Assembly (NCBI GenBank): GCA_028551475.1
Contig: CM052357.1
Span: forward strand, 7,115,931-7,179,930
DNA: 64,000 nucleotides
Direction of reading: 5' to 3'
Origin: Casuarina equisetifolia
Lineage: Eukaryota; Streptophyta; Magnoliopsida; Fagales; Casuarinaceae
Program-made: the position numbers and the translations under genes
The notes under the pieces: generated by a model
Databases searched by the model: none
What the model was told of the DNA's origin: nothing
Seen by the model: the letters and a program-made list of their open reading frames with translations, nothing else
Shown here: piece after piece, positions 1-12,631 of the stretch
How the letters are laid out: each line of letters begins with the position of its first letter
Position numbering within the stretch: position 1 is the first letter of the stretch

Positions 1-60
1 ATACTCCTTCGGTCTCATGATGAGATGGCCACTGGAGAAATTCAATTCACTTCCGTGATC
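1..60 (-). other. Exon-like ORF in NTM1 intron 6, partial first copy
   Basis: Partial copy of the reading frame described at 25103 and 41043. The frame here reads GHLIMRPKEYPS-like on the minus strand and differs from the other two copies by in-frame codons only. Its downstream end and donor site are outside the window. Confidence 0.3.
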
Positions 61-3000
61 TGAGTTTTTATTTTTACTTCTTAGGTAGGCTGATTGAGAT
101 CTTTTCTTTCAGTACCCTTGAAGAATGAAGAATGAAGAATAAAGGCAAAAACATAATGGGCATAGGGGCACGGTGGCGGCAGGACCACAGCTGTTTCTTG
201 CCTTTATCAGGACTATAATCTCAAGAAGACCCCATTAGATCTAAGATTTTGGGGCTCATTACCATATGGGCTTGAACTCCGACTTCACTCTTTATCTAAT
301 AAAAAGCTCAACATGTACTTTCTTCTGCTTGCTTTAATATTTAGGAGAACATATACACTTGGCTAACTTGCATGGATATTAAGTTGGAAACTACCCATCA
401 AACTTGTTAAACCCAAGGCTTTGCAAAACTCACTAGATGTTTTTATGTAACTCTCCTTCCAAATGAAATAGATCCAACACTTTTGGTTTGGTTTCCCTCC
501 AGAGATGTTGCGAAATAGAGTCTAGCAATAACGTTGACTGGTTACTTTAGAAACTTAATCTAGATCATCACTACCCAGCTATACCATAACAACTGGACAG
601 ACAACGTATCTTCACCAAATCACAACTCTGCCAAGCCAATGCCATCTCTTCAACATATTTCCATTAAATCACATGGATTCAAAGCTATTGACATCACCGC
701 CAATCACAATCCCACTAATCTTTCCTTTCCATTTTCACCATAGATGGCTTCCTTTCTCACAGCTGCAGAGCACCTAGGGCATGAACTATCCGTAAGAGAC
801 ACAATGCTTACTCATTCTATCAATAGACTCCAGTTTTATTGTTCATTAGAACCAGTTTTGGTTCCAATCATTGGAAAATAGACAACGTTGCCCTGGTAAA
901 TTTTGCCAAAACCTCGTTTAATTCAAACAAGTTAGGTGTTGCCAAGTTTGGTAATGTACTTTTAATGTTCAACTTTGTCTTCCCTTTGGATTGCATCGAA
1001 ATTAATTTTTCTTTTTTTCCTCCATCCCTTAGAGTACAACATCCAAGGGAAATTTTAGTTATAAATATATATATATATATAAAAAAAAAAGAAACCTATG
1101 AGTTGCTTGAAATCTAGACACTCTTCTTTTGATAACCACGGAAGCCGTACAAATGAGATGGCATCCTCTTAGAGCTTGAAGGGTGCAAAGAAAGTTACTG
1201 CATCATAACACAACCCTGACGAATATAAAGAGAAGAACAAAACGGGAAGCATACCACTTTTTGCTATATTCTCCTTCAAGACAAAAAAGCCACCAGGTTT
1301 AAGGCCAGCCTGGAAGTAACATAAATCTTAGTTACCGCCAAATTACAGTAGCTACAGAAGATCACTAGAATATTCACAATGTCAGACATGTGAAAAAAAT
1401 ACAGTATAACAGAATAGGTTGCAGCATAGATACAAGGTCTTCAACAAAAAAAACTCCAAGAAAATGCACAAAACTAAGAGGAAAAATCCAATTTTCAAAA
1501 CCTAAAAACAAAAGAAAGTGAAATTTTACCACCAAAGTTTTGAATATCCATCAAAAGCGAGCAAATAAAAACTAAGAAAGCTTGAGGTCTTCTTAGCACA
1601 AAAATAACGAGAATTCACCACCTAATACTACTAAAACAGTAGAAGAGAGGATAGGTTACAGAACTTGATCAGTTATCACTATATAACATTGCGTAATTGC
1701 TGCCCAGACAGAACCACAGAAACTCTTTTTTCAACTCTGCTTCTTTGAAGGAGGAAAATGGTCTATAGTGTAGCAAACCTATGCGGTGCATTACAACAGC
1801 GAAACTAGCAGAATCATAAGAACATTTAAAACATAGAAAGCAGAAGAACATCACTTCAGTAACCAGTCCCGCAGTACAGCAAATCAAAGTTCTTGGTTAT
1901 GTTGCAATACTAGTAACAATTGCAGGAACATTTAGGGTTACAAGAACATTGAACTAGCATTTAGTCCCTTCTGCAGTAATATGGCCACAGAGGCAATCAT
2001 GTCCACGAAAAGAGTTCACATTTATCAAGGTTAAACCAGGCCATATTCTTGGCCTTTCACCAAATCATTATCCAAACTAAAGGGCAGTCAAGTATTAGGA
2101 GAAAGATTAGAGACAAAGAAAAAGAACAGATAGAGAACATTAAACAAATTCGGAGGTGTAGGATACAGCAGTGTACTATAGTCACAGAACTGCAAAATCT
2201 GAGACTTTTAAACTTGAATCGATAGTAGCCAATAATCTTTAAGCTTGCACTTCATTTTTCCTGCTCAACATTCCACTATCCATAGCAAAAGACTTCTAAA
2301 TGTTTTTGCTTCTAATCAATCCAATATAATAACCAAAAATTCTCATAGTTTACATCATTTCAGCATACACACACTCGCCATGTCTTTAACACCACAACTT
2401 TACCCTCCACTCTTTCTCACAGGTAAAGGAAGTAACATCTGTAAAGAATGAAATTACCTTCGCTCTCCTAAAGAATGTGACAAAGTCATCATCTGTGAGA
2501 TGCCCAATGCACCATTGAACCCATATAACATCATATCTTCCTGCAGCGGGAGTGAATTCCTAAGAACAAGGAAGGAAACTTCCATTAAAATTTGCAAGAG
2601 ATTCACACCAAAGAGTGTTTACATGTAGAGAGAAACTACTACAAGCTATAAAGATCAAATGCAAATTATCACGAATTCACATAATTTTCTTTCTTTTTTT
2701 CTATACCACTTAAAAGAATGAGTTGCAACAACTACTCTAGACAGCCAAGGGAAATTTAAAGATAACAGCGAAACTTTTTTTTTTTTTTTGTATAAAAAAA
2801 AAGAACTATTTTACATTTTTTGCTTTCAAATGACATTATCTCATTGATTGCAGAACTTTAACATTCACTTACTTATAAACAGAAATCAAAACCGGTTTTT
2901 GAATGTCTTAAACAGGAGCTACAGCATCTTTAATGATTTATTCTTCCATTTATTTACACCTTTCTGATGCAAAGGTTAATTACCAAAAACAGAAAGGGAC

Positions 3001-6000
3001 AAACAATTACTAAAGCATAATTATGTGTTCAATTTACCTCTTTTAGTTAATTATTATTATGGTAACTTCAGGGATTCATTATACAATAAGACTATCAATT
3101 TGGAAACATTTTTTCATTTTCTTTTCTTTGGAAGGGGTGACTCATTTGCAAAGTTGCTCCGTTATGCTCACTATGGTGTTTAGGTTGCAGAGGAACGAAC
3201 ATCTTCTAATGGTGTAGAAAGAGATCCAACCAAGACATCAAAAAATTCATCCTTAGAAGGCTGATGCTTGGATGGTGCACTTATCTCCCTGAAATCAGAA
3301 TGGTCCCAATATTTATTGATTCATGACCAATTTGTATTTTCTTTTTCTTCTAGTTTTTTTCTGTTTGTGCCCAGCTGATGTACTTGGGTGGTGTCCCCTT
3401 GGCACTGCTTAGCGATTTGACCCATCATAGAAAAAGAACCATGATACAAGAGAAAGTTTTTCATTCAAGTCAATCAATCAATAAAGAATTATTTATCATT
3501 TAGTTCCATGTGACAACCAACTGTTCCACAAAATGCTTTCTAGTAAGTTTGACAACACCTTTAGAAATAAAAAAGAAAAAAGCAACAGTTATGTCTTTAT
3601 ATGGTAACTTATGGCTTCAGACCTACATACTAGGTTGTCTTAGGCAATTTTTGCTTTATTATCAAAAATATAATTCCTCACAGAGGCCATTTACCAAAAA
3701 ATCAAGAGTTGTACCTATGCTCATTTATACAGATATTTCGTACTCCAGTTCATTACCTGGAGAGGTACACAAAAAAAATTTGTGGCTTTGTGCGTATCTG
3801 AGGACATCTGATTTTCAGGAACCAAATTTGCCCGGGCCTCCTCTAAGAAATGTGATACAGGTTCGAGAAGATCAACCTGGATGTCAGGGAAAAAAATATC
3901 GAATCAAATATAGTAAACGAGCTAAATCACATATTTCAAATCTTGGATGGGCTACATCAGACAAAAAATTCATATAGGCATCAAGTGAGACAACCACAAG
4001 CCTCAGTATCTGATAAAACCCTCCAAAAACATAAGATGAGGTGCAACCAGCATCAACCATTGGCAGAGATCATAATTTCGAAATACAATAATAGAAGATG
4101 GAGTATCCATGTTGTATAGGTCATGATATCCTGTTTCAAACGAAGACAGCCCTCAATAAGAGAAAAGATTTAGGAATAATGGTGAATCTATTCAGTACAT
4201 AGAAAGTGGACCCAGAAGAATAGTAAATGAAGATATAAAACAAATCACTGAGAGTCATTCTTTGACAAAGGGAATAAGGGGGAAAGAAAGGAGAAATACT
4301 TAAAGCCTTGCTAGCTGAGCACAACTTTTGTGCCATAAAGAGTGACCAAAGCCAAAAAGTACTAAAAACAACATGTTTGTGTGTTTTTCTAATTATAAGG
4401 TCGTGGTCAATAGAGTCATCCCTAAAGATCCAATTGGAAGTAATAAAAGATGCACTGATCCAAGGCTTTGTGAAGATCCTACAAATGCACGAAAAAAAAG
4501 AATAACAAAATTTAGTTTCTCCGACTGTCCCTATTTACTCAGGCCCTTGCTTCACACACCCAGGTTGGCACGACACAACAAGCTTGACCTTGGTTATGGC
4601 AACTTGACACAAAAATAGTCAAAAATATCATAAATTGACACCTTCACAGTGATATAAAGTGAGTACGAGTCCTAGAATCATCTTGCCCTTAATAATGCAT
4701 GCCAAACAAATAACAGTAAGTAGAAAAGCAGTAAAGGAATTATAAACAGACAAAAAGTAATTACATTATATAGAATATAAAACTCATGTACCCTTCAATA
4801 AAGAAGCTGGCTTTGCAAGCTAAAAGGAGAGAAGGATGTCTAAGCAGAGATGTTTTTTATGGTGCTGGTCTACCACGAAACCTCAGTATGACAAAGAGCT
4901 TACCATGGAAGAGGATTTTTTTAAATTAATGTCCATGAATTTTCTACACAGTATTGCTCAAGGTAATAGAGTGCTCATAGCCTGCAGCATAACCACAAGT
5001 CGCCTTCTGATAACATAAGGTCATTCTTACCCAAGTCAAACTTAGTCCTCAACAGAGCCCCATGAAAGAGATGTCATGACTTCCACATCACACAAGATCG
5101 CAGTCAAAAGCAGTAGATTAAAGAACCCTACACAGTGATACACTCAATCGCCAAATGACATCCTCTATGAAAGGAGGTTAGAGAAGCATGGAAGTTATAT
5201 TGTCCGCGGAACCATCCATGTTGCTTCACATCTAGTGTTTAATGCAAGGAAAACAAGCACGTTTGAGGGCAGAGCTTCTTTGTATATAATTAAGCTAACA
5301 CTCTTTAGTCCAATGCTCTTCCAACCCCATCTCTTTCTAACACTTTTTAGGCTCCTACAATCACTCCACTTGTGAGACCTGACTTATCTTCTCCAATTTC
5401 TTCTTCTTAATTTATTTTCTTTCTCCTTTTCTCTTTCATATGGTTCATTTTGTACAGCCCCAAGTGATTTGGTTTCTCTTTTACTTATGACCTGTTATTT
5501 ATTATGTGGAAAATAATGGGATTTATTTTGCAATTATCAAAAACAGGTAGTGATGTACAGTAACTTGCAGCAACGGATTGCATTCATTCTAATCCAATCA
5601 CATAATAGAGAATTTAAAGCATTCAGTATTAGTCAAAGCTTTAGTAAGATCATACTATCAGAGTAATTGCACAAGTGGATTTTTTTAGAGATAAGGAAAT
5701 GATCTGACCTCATTAAAATATCTTATGAGAAGATTTTTGGTAACTCTCCCAATGCCAGAGCCACAATCTGCAGCAGCAACTCTTTGGTAATTTTGCATTG
5801 CCAACAAAACAATAGCACAAGTGCCACGCGTATGTTATGTTTGAAGTCAATATCAAGGGATACATACACATCGCAATGAACCGTAACTATCAAGCTTGAA
5901 ACCCGTGCATACACGAAGAGAAAGGGAGAGTGGGTACCAAGAGCAACAAGGTGTGTGTCTGTGCCAGCATTGTGGAATCTCTCAGACAAAAGCGTATTGA

Positions 6001-6334
6001 GAAAAGCTTCGCTGCCCCGAACATCCGGCTCATTCACATGCCCATACCCTCCCAGGACCCCATCCACCGACGCCTCCACGCCCTTCCCGTATACAAGAAG
6101 ACAAACCCATTCAAGCACAACGAGAATTTTCCAAGGGAATCATAAAAATGGAGAGGAAAGAAAAAAAAAGGAGTAGAGGAGCTGTGTCAGCTAAGGTGTA
6201 GTACATACTTGCCAATATCCAACGCCCTGGCGGTACCACTCTGTCTTCCTGCTTGGATCACCGGCCTGTTCACTCCACATCTCCTCGGCGTTCTTGAATT
6301 CGCGGCCATCGGAATCCGACCCTCCGACCTCCAT
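1..6334 (-). CDS. NTM1: Alpha N-terminal protein methyltransferase NTM1, copy 1 (3' part beyond window)
   Basis: SAM-dependent enzyme that methylates the exposed alpha-amino group of proteins beginning X-Pro-Lys after Met removal. Six of eight exons are visible: 6209-6334, 5938-6082, 5709-5767, 3757-3876, 2458-2559 and 1255-1309, all with GT-AG borders and compatible phases. The 126-nt first exon starts [10 protein letters not shown]. Exon 2 carries [15 protein letters not shown], the N-terminal family signature. Exon 3 carries the SAM motif DCGSGIGR. Exon 5 carries [15 protein letters not shown], the substrate-site region. Exon 6 is [17 protein letters not shown]. Exons 7-8 lie left of base 1, as judged from the other copies. 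No stop or frameshift is seen. The intron 3 donor is GTCAGA where the other copies have GTAAGG, so it is weaker. The complete protein would be about 276 residues. This is the least damaged copy in the part shown. Confidence 0.85.
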
Positions 6335-6445
6335 TCTGTAGGCTGTCGCTCGTGCCGGCAACCTTACCTTCGGAGTTTGGAGGGAAACGAAACAAAATCC
6401 GCTGCGAGGGAGGCAAGGAGTGGGAGAACAAAGGAATTCTCCCAT

Positions 6446-7391
6446 TGTGTTTTGCGTAAAGGAAAAAAAAAAAAAAACATAAACTTCTACTAATTAATTT
6501 ATTTAAACAATACTATTGCTTTTCCCCCACCTCCTTTTCTTTTCAATAATATATACAAAACAGGAAAAGAAATACATGAAAAAAAAAAAACTCATTTAGT
6601 AGAGTCACAGATAAAGGAATTAGCACTTTGGGAGACCTTGTCACTAATATTTATATAAAGTAGACACTAAATATGTATACCTAAATTATTGAATAAATAT
6701 ACTTGTTTTATTTTTAAGTTAAGTAATTGCTTTTGAGCAAATAATTGATCTTCATTTTAAGAACAATATTTCTTTGGACTATTATCAAACATGATTTTTC
6801 TTATCACTAGTCATAAAAAGAATTTGTATAGATGCCTGAAATTATCATAATTTAAAGAAAATTTTAACCTTTGATTCATTTAAAAGTCGACAAGCACCAA
6901 GTTCAGATAGAAATAAACACTACAAACTTCTTAATCCCAAGTTAAGAGGGGAAATTGTGCATTCGGGAAGATTGATTTGATAGCAGCTTCAACAATTAGG
7001 CTTAGGTGTTAGGATGGAAAGGAAGTTTGGACTTGAGTTAGCCAAGTATGTTCATTTCTTTCCACCAAAGACTGCACCACGTCATCCGGCATATTCCCCT
7101 CCAACGGATACTATTAATCCAAAAGGCTTGCAAATTATCTTTTCAGCTTATATTCATATCTCATCCCTCTTAAAATGGCAATCTTTGCATCTATAAATGT
7201 AAAGAATAAGTCCAAATCTAATAAAACATAAAATGAAAGAAGTTAACTCTATAAATATAACCATGCAAATGATGAGCATGTGAAAAGGGAGTTATGGCTA
7301 ACCCGTTTATTGAATAAAAGAGAGAAAAAAAAAAAAAGGAAACACTTGACATTCTTCATCTTTCTCATCTTCATGGTCTTTTCAATATCTT
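6446..7391. other. RLP A 3' flank and NTM1-1 upstream region
   Basis: AT-rich spacer between the RLP A stop and the NTM1-1 start, both on the minus strand. It should hold the RLP 3' UTR and the NTM1 promoter. Poly-A/T runs occur at about 6460-6600. Two plus-strand TATA-like motifs, TATAAATG at 7192 and TATAAATA at 7250, are kept in all four units. No coding frame is convincing. Confidence 0.5.
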
Positions 7392-10300
7392 CTATGCATC
7401 AAACCACAAAAGAATTTTATCAACACATTCATTGCACCATCTTCTTCCTGTCTCCCAAAACATAAGAAGGAAAACATTCCAAGCTGCTCCTACTAAAAAA
7501 CCAAGACTGATGGGAATGAACAATTGATCAAATCTAACTAGTGGCATTGAAGCTATATCTTGAGATTTTGGTATTGTTAATGGTGGCAACATATTGCCAT
7601 TACATCCTGTTTTCAAAGGAAAGCCACATAACCCTTTATTCCCTTCAAATGAAGTTTCAGAAAATGTCTTAAATTGCTTCACATTTGGAATTGGCCCCAC
7701 CAATTGATTGAATGAGAGATTGAGAACTGCTAGGAAATTAAGACCATTTGCAAGTTGCAAAGGAATCTTACCAACAAGTTTATTGCTTGAGAGGTCCAAT
7801 GACTCAAGATTACTCAATCTTCCAAGAGATGATGGTATTTGGCCATGAAAAGCATTATGTGACAAGTTTAGAAGGTGCAATGATTTAAGCTCTCCAATTG
7901 CTTGAGGTATAGGCCCATCAAGGTGGTTGCATGAAAAGTCAATTAAGGTGAAAATAGTTTGAATTTTCACTAGCTCCAAATCTAACCCTTTAATAATAAC
8001 TGTTATTGAGTATTGATAATTAAAGTAACTATTGTTTGAATGGAAATGGAGATAAAAGAGTTTTGGTTGAGTAACAATTTTATCACCTATCAATGCTATC
8101 CAACTTGAAACCATTAAAAATCTTCCAATAAACTTGTTTGCAGATCCATCTACAATTTGAAGCATTGGCCAAGTGGCATTAGGCTTAGGACATAATATGT
8201 TCCCATAAAACTTGTTGGATTTCAAAATAAGGACACGCAACATAAATGCATTTCTTAGGTAACATGGGAAGATATCCTCAAATTGATTGTACCCAATGTC
8301 CAAGACCTCCAAATTTGTGCAATTGACTAGAGACTTTGGTAAATGTCCTTCTATTTGATTTCCATTGAGATTTAATATTTTTAAAACACAATTTCTTGGA
8401 AAGTAATTAGGAATTGGCCCAAAGATATTGTTTCTCCTTAAATTCAACACTGCAAGAGTCTTACTCATTTCAATCAAGCATAGGGGAATTTGATTGCTAA
8501 AGAAATTATTAGAAAGATCTAATGCTTCAAGATATGAAGCATTGCATATTGATATAGGAATATCCCCGTACAATTTATTGCTTGAAAGAGAAAAGAACTG
8601 AGTTTTGCTGAGTAAGTTACCAATATTATTTGGTATTATAGAGTGAAAATTATTCATTGAGAAATCCAAGATTATTATGAAATTCTCAGTAGGTACTAGA
8701 ACCAAGAGTTCCCCTTGAAGTTGGTTGGAGTGAAGGTCCAAGTATATCAAAGAAGAAAGATTAGAGAAAGGTTCCTCCAAACTCGTCAAATAGTTAAAGG
8801 AGAGTTTTAAGTAAGCTAGATCATGAAATTTCCCAATCCAACTTGGTATACTTCCACTAATCTCATTGTTTGAAAGGTCAAGAATCTCCAATTTGGAATG
8901 GTTTCTCAAGAAATTAGGAAACCTTTTCAACTTGCAAGAAGCCAACCTTATTCCAATAAGATGGGGAAAGGAATAGGAAGGAACACTAATTTCATCATAC
9001 TCAATCAATAAGTTGTTATGAGAAAGTTGAAGATATAAAAGATTTCTCAATTGCTGAATCACTTTTAGGTGCAAGGAGCCACTGAAGTTGTTAAAAGAAA
9101 GTGAAAGTGATTCTAGACCTTGGAGTTTAAAAATAAACATGGGTATTGACCCCTTCAAATTATTGTTATTCAAATAAATGATGTGGAGTGGCAAAGAAGA
9201 AACTTTGTGACTCTCATTGAGTTGACCAGAAAATTGATTATAATGAAGTTGTAATTCTTGTAATGATGGAAGGGAAAACAAAGAAATTGGAATACTCCCG
9301 TTGAGAAAATTGAAACTTAAGTCCAAGAATACTATATGTAGGAGCTCTTCCCATTGAGTGGAAGTAATATGACCTGTTAGTCTATTCCTAGAAAGTTTTA
9401 TTTGGGTTAGATTCTTGGCCATATTGAATGATGGAATTGGTCCTGTCAATTTGTTGTTTGACATGTCCAAAGAAACCAAATGTGTGAGGTTTGCCATAGA
9501 GCACGGAATTGATCCATGAAAATTGCAAAGGGAAAAATCAATTTCTGATAACATTCTAAGGTTACCAATAGTATGTGGAATTGTGCCTGAAAAACATGTA
9601 TAGCTAAGCTTCAAGATTCGAAGAGATCCATTATGAGGAAAATTTGGAAGAGAACCTTGAAGCAGGGAATTTTGAGACAAATCAAGCATCTCTAGTGTTG
9701 GTATTTGGAAGATCTTTTGTGGAAACTTGCCATTTAACCCAGAATCACAAAGGTCTAAGAGCATTAAATTTGTGAAATTTGCAAAGAACTTTGGAATTGG
9801 AGAAAGAAAATTGTTGAAATTTAGGCGAAAAATGGTAAGAGACTTGAGCATCAGTATGGATGGATGGAAAGGGCCTGAAAGATTACAAGATGACAAACTC
9901 AACACTTTCAGCTTTGGTAGAGAAGATGACAAGGCCTGACACCATTCATTCCCTTGTGCTGATATTGTCACACCATCAAGATGAAGCTCTATAAGTTTTG
10001 AAAGGTTCTGAACAAGCATATATAAATTTGGATTTTCAAGGCTCAAATCGTTTTTTGGAAAGATGGATAAGTCAAGAATAACCAACTTTGTCAGGTAGGA
10101 AATTGCCATTGGTACCTGTCCAGAAAAGCCTGCGGTTGATAGGTTCAAATGAACCAAATTTGTCAACTTCTCAAACTCTGATGGAATCATAGAACTACTG
10201 AAGTCGTTGTAAGCCAAGCTCAAGTTCTTGAGATACTGCAGACTGAAGAGGCCACTTGAATTAAGTCCACCGGAAATAGCTTCGTCAGTTAGATTGAGGC

Positions 10301-10535
10301 CAACAACACGTCCATCTTGGCAGGTTACACCTTCCCATGAGCAACAATCCACACTTCCATTCCACCATGCGAGTTTTGTCGACTTAGCGTGATCAAATAT
10401 GAGGTTGTTTTTCAATTGTAATAACAAGGACTGTTGATCATCCAGACATTGCCCAGACACCCCAAAGATACAGTAGCTGAGGAAAATTATGCATATGGTT
10501 ATCAGGGAAATCAATGGAAAGAGCGGAATCCTCAT
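7392..10535 (-). CDS. LRR receptor-like protein A (Ve/Cf type), intact
   Basis: Cell-surface immune-receptor-type protein of 1047 residues in one exon. It begins MRIPLFPLIS, and a hydrophobic signal peptide ends near GVSG28. The LRR N-terminal cap has the paired-cysteine WWNGSVDCCSWEGVTC at about 57-72. LRRs of the LxxLxLxxNxLxGxIP type follow. A non-LRR island (about 800-861, ending IIKGLDLELVKIQT) precedes four last LRRs, then a cap with GLCGFPL and a membrane helix (about 1006-1027) containing GFLVG, a GxxxG motif. The tail of about 20 residues ends DKILLWFDA. There is no kinase domain, so signalling would need a partner; for this family that is SOBIR1/BAK1-type kinases. The frame is open to 10628, but the Met at 10535 matches copies B-D and gives a proper signal peptide. 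The ligand cannot be told from sequence. Confidence 0.92.
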   Translation of the reverse strand: MRIPLFPLISLITICIIFLSYCIFGVSGQCLDDQQSLLLQLKNNLIFDHAKSTKLAWWNGSVDCCSWEGVTCQDGRVVGLNLTDEAISGGLNSSGLFSLQYLKNLSLAYNDFSSSMIPSEFEKLTNLVHLNLSTAGFSGQVPMAISYLTKLVILDLSIFPKNDLSLENPNLYMLVQNLSKLIELHLDGVTISAQGNEWCQALSSSLPKLKVLSLSSCNLSGPFHPSILMLKSLTIFRLNFNNFLSPIPKFFANFTNLMLLDLCDSGLNGKFPQKIFQIPTLEMLDLSQNSLLQGSLPNFPHNGSLRILKLSYTCFSGTIPHTIGNLRMLSEIDFSLCNFHGSIPCSMANLTHLVSLDMSNNKLTGPIPSFNMAKNLTQIKLSRNRLTGHITSTQWEELLHIVFLDLSFNFLNGSIPISLFSLPSLQELQLHYNQFSGQLNESHKVSSLPLHIIYLNNNNLKGSIPMFIFKLQGLESLSLSFNNFSGSLHLKVIQQLRNLLYLQLSHNNLLIEYDEISVPSYSFPHLIGIRLASCKLKRFPNFLRNHSKLEILDLSNNEISGSIPSWIGKFHDLAYLKLSFNYLTSLEEPFSNLSSLIYLDLHSNQLQGELLVLVPTENFIIILDFSMNNFHSIIPNNIGNLLSKTQFFSLSSNKLYGDIPISICNASYLEALDLSNNFFSNQIPLCLIEMSKTLAVLNLRRNNIFGPIPNYFPRNCVLKILNLNGNQIEGHLPKSLVNCTNLEVLDIGYNQFEDIFPCYLRNAFMLRVLILKSNKFYGNILCPKPNATWPMLQIVDGSANKFIGRFLMVSSWIALIGDKIVTQPKLFYLHFHSNNSYFNYQYSITVIIKGLDLELVKIQTIFTLIDFSCNHLDGPIPQAIGELKSLHLLNLSHNAFHGQIPSSLGRLSNLESLDLSSNKLVGKIPLQLANGLNFLAVLNLSFNQLVGPIPNVKQFKTFSETSFEGNKGLCGFPLKTGCNGNMLPPLTIPKSQDIASMPLVRFDQLFIPISLGFLVGAAWNVFLLMFWETGRRWCNECVDKILLWFDA

Positions 10536-10860
10536 TGGAAGCAAATGCAAGAGACTATTACGGGAAAGAACTGAAGAGATGATGAAATTAGTTAACGAAA
10601 GGGAGAGTAAAAGTCCTATAAACTCCACCTTTTTTCACATGAAGCTCTAGAACGTTGCTTGCTAAATAGATAACAAGTTTGGAATGGGAGGGCAACCAAA
10701 AAAAAAAAAACAAACAAAGTGTAGAATGGGACTTAGAAGAAGAAGACAGCTACACAACAGAGCTAGAAATGGTATAGTCAATAGGGTGAAATAAACCGCG
10801 TTTCAGTTGGTATAATTAATGTTAACCTATTCGTGTCTTTTCTTCTTGAAATCCTTAAAA
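10536..10860 (-). promoter_or_regulatory. RLP A 5' flank / presumed promoter
   Basis: Region directly upstream of RLP A on the minus strand. It aligns with the flanks of C (51764-52030) and D (60938-61210) throughout, and with B only for about 240 bp. Around 10770 it holds the minus-strand motif TATTGACTATACC, a TTGAC W-box core of the sort bound by WRKY factors. No start site can be fixed from sequence. Confidence 0.4.
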
Positions 10861-11300
10861 CACTCTGACATTCATTTGGAAGCTTGTTCATTGTATAAAA
10901 TAATAAATTATTAGAGTAGTAAAGAAAACATCCTTGTAGCTTTTTGATAAAAAAAGCTTTAACTTAATTTAATAGGCTGACTGTTGGACTCTCATAAACA
11001 TATTCTTAGTGTGCTCACATTTGCACTGTTTCTTGCATAAAAATTCTTTAGAAGAAAGCCTATAATATTCATTTGGAAGCCTGTTCGTCTAACTAAAATA
11101 ATATTACTATGGTTGGTAAGGAAAATATCCGTGAACATAATTAGAAAGCTTAATTTATTTTTCATAAGTTGGTTGCTAGATTCTCGTAAACGTTTTCTCA
11201 GTGTGATCCAATTTATAATATTTATTGCTTAAAACTCCTTAAAACATCAAAACATTCATTTGAGAGCTTATAAGAACATTCTTTAAGGAAATTGTGTTAG
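10860..11300. repeat. Tandem array of ~190-bp units, unit 1
   Basis: Three diverged direct copies start at about 10870, 11067 and 11250. Each begins with a variant of ACATTCATTTGGAAGCTTGTTC and contains a CTCATAAACATATTCTTAGTG-like block. The same array recurs upstream of RLP C and RLP D but not of B. No coding potential is seen. Confidence 0.6.
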
Positions 11301-12631
11301 CGAAATATATATTAGGGTGCATACCTTACGTACCCTTCGTGTATTTGAACAAGAAATCATTTTCAACATGTAAATTCTACTTCACTTTATTAAAGAGTAT
11401 TGATTTGGTGTATAATAAAAGTACTTTAAATAGTCGATAAGCATGTAACTTAGTTAGTAGTTCATATTATATTTTGGTTTTCGCCATTCAACATACCATA
11501 TCCCTAATTAACTAACCAAAAAGAAGAGAAGGACATTCTAAATAAGAGGCTTTTGATAAATATTTGTCTAATTCTAATACACTTTTTGTGTATCCTATTA
11601 GAACCTTTGATAATAAAGCTGATGGAAAAAGCCAATAGTAGTGTTATCTATATGGTAATCTCATCACGTCAGTAGAATTTTCAATCAAAATCAAAAGTTT
11701 ATCATGGGTCCCATCCTTCAATTATTATAAAATAAACTCCAAAATAACCTGCCTAAAATGATCCCACTCATCACCTAAACAATTTATGCATGCGATACAT
11801 TTTGGTCGTGGATGACGTGTACCTCCCTCGGCTGTAACTTACGAATCACCATTGATCTTTACTTGTCGATCTATCGCACTGCAAGCAGGCCATCACCCCT
11901 TAACACACACCTACCCAGAGGTTAAATAAAAAAATTGCAGATGAATTATTTCGACCTCATCTCTTTTATAATCTGTTAACTGTACGAGCTATCCAAAACC
12001 CAATAGAAAAAAGAATAGTGAATCATATTTCTTAATATAGGTTGTGTTTGTGCGACTAAGATTACTGTGCATTGATTCTTGTCAACGGAGTAAATTATCC
12101 TATATTGCCAAGATATGTATTTGGGGGTTTGTTTAAATTAAAAAAAAAATCTTCTTACTCTTGAACTAGCTTTTGGGTTAAGTTTTAAGCTTTCTAATAT
12201 TTCTTAATATCTTAACATAATACCAAAGTCAAATTTCCCCTTTGGTTAATATTCATCTCAAGTTTCTCCTTTAGCACACCTATAAGTCTATCATTTGGCA
12301 TTATTAATAGCCAATATTCATCTATCATGATGAGAAGGCATGTTCACTATGTAAATTGTTTCATATTGTCAAGACATGCACTTAAGAGTTTATTTAAATT
12401 GACAAAAAAATTATTATAATGTTGAGCTAGTTTTTCAGTTGGACTTTAAATCTTCTAATATCCCTTAATATCTTAACAATTCTTTAACCAAGTGCCTTTA
12501 AATTTCTAGAAGCAATCTTACATTCTACAATGTAAAAGGCTTAGATGTTGTAATCTAAATGATTTCATTTTTTGTCAAAAGGCTAATTTTTATAGTTCTT
12601 TTTTATCATTATTTAATTGATTGATAAATTT
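11301..12631. other. AT-rich intergenic DNA with a ~730-bp segment absent from other units
   Basis: No gene is recognised. The stretch of about 11515-12240 is missing from the matching regions of units 3 and 4. Its right part (about 12094-12230) is a diverged direct repeat of 12345-12480, which suggests a local duplication. The rest matches 52490-53160 and 61660-62330. Confidence 0.45.

Noticed and set aside
839..1117. Plus-strand ORF beginning [15 protein letters not shown], seen also near 16733, 26062 and 42050
   Set aside because: It lies inside NTM1 intron 6 and recurs only because the intron is duplicated. The copies differ by frame-shifting changes at the 3' side and show no known motif.
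2245..2451. Short plus-strand ORF MHFIFPAQHSTIHSKRL (also 43443)
   Set aside because: Intronic, no homology, variable between copies.
3360..3430. GCCCAGCTGATGTACTTGGG-type string in NTM1 intron 4, suggestive of a LINE 3' end
   Set aside because: Too short; present equally in all copies; no reverse transcriptase or poly-A-tailed boundary could be shown.
3510..3977. Plus-strand ORF of 155 codons (and copies at 28704 and 44709)
   Set aside because: It is the antisense shadow of NTM1 exon 4 and its introns; the minus strand carries the conserved methyltransferase exon.
6209..6493. Plus-strand ORFs over NTM1 exon 1 (and copies at 31412, 47421, 56618)
   Set aside because: Antisense of the first NTM1 exon, GC-rich and therefore poor in stops; no homology of their own.
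9727..9939. Plus-strand ORFs inside RLP genes (also 34073, 34622, 50913)
   Set aside because: Antisense shadows of LRR coding sequence.
7392..10535. RLP A as a receptor kinase
   Set aside because: Only about 20 residues follow the membrane helix and the next downstream gene is NTM1; no kinase motif (no DFG or HRD) is present.
10536..10628. Upstream in-frame start of RLP A (MEFIGLLLSL, 31 extra residues)
   Set aside because: Copy B has a stop codon in this frame before MRIP, and the Met at 10535 gives a standard signal peptide. The extension is 5' leader sequence that happens to be open in A and D.
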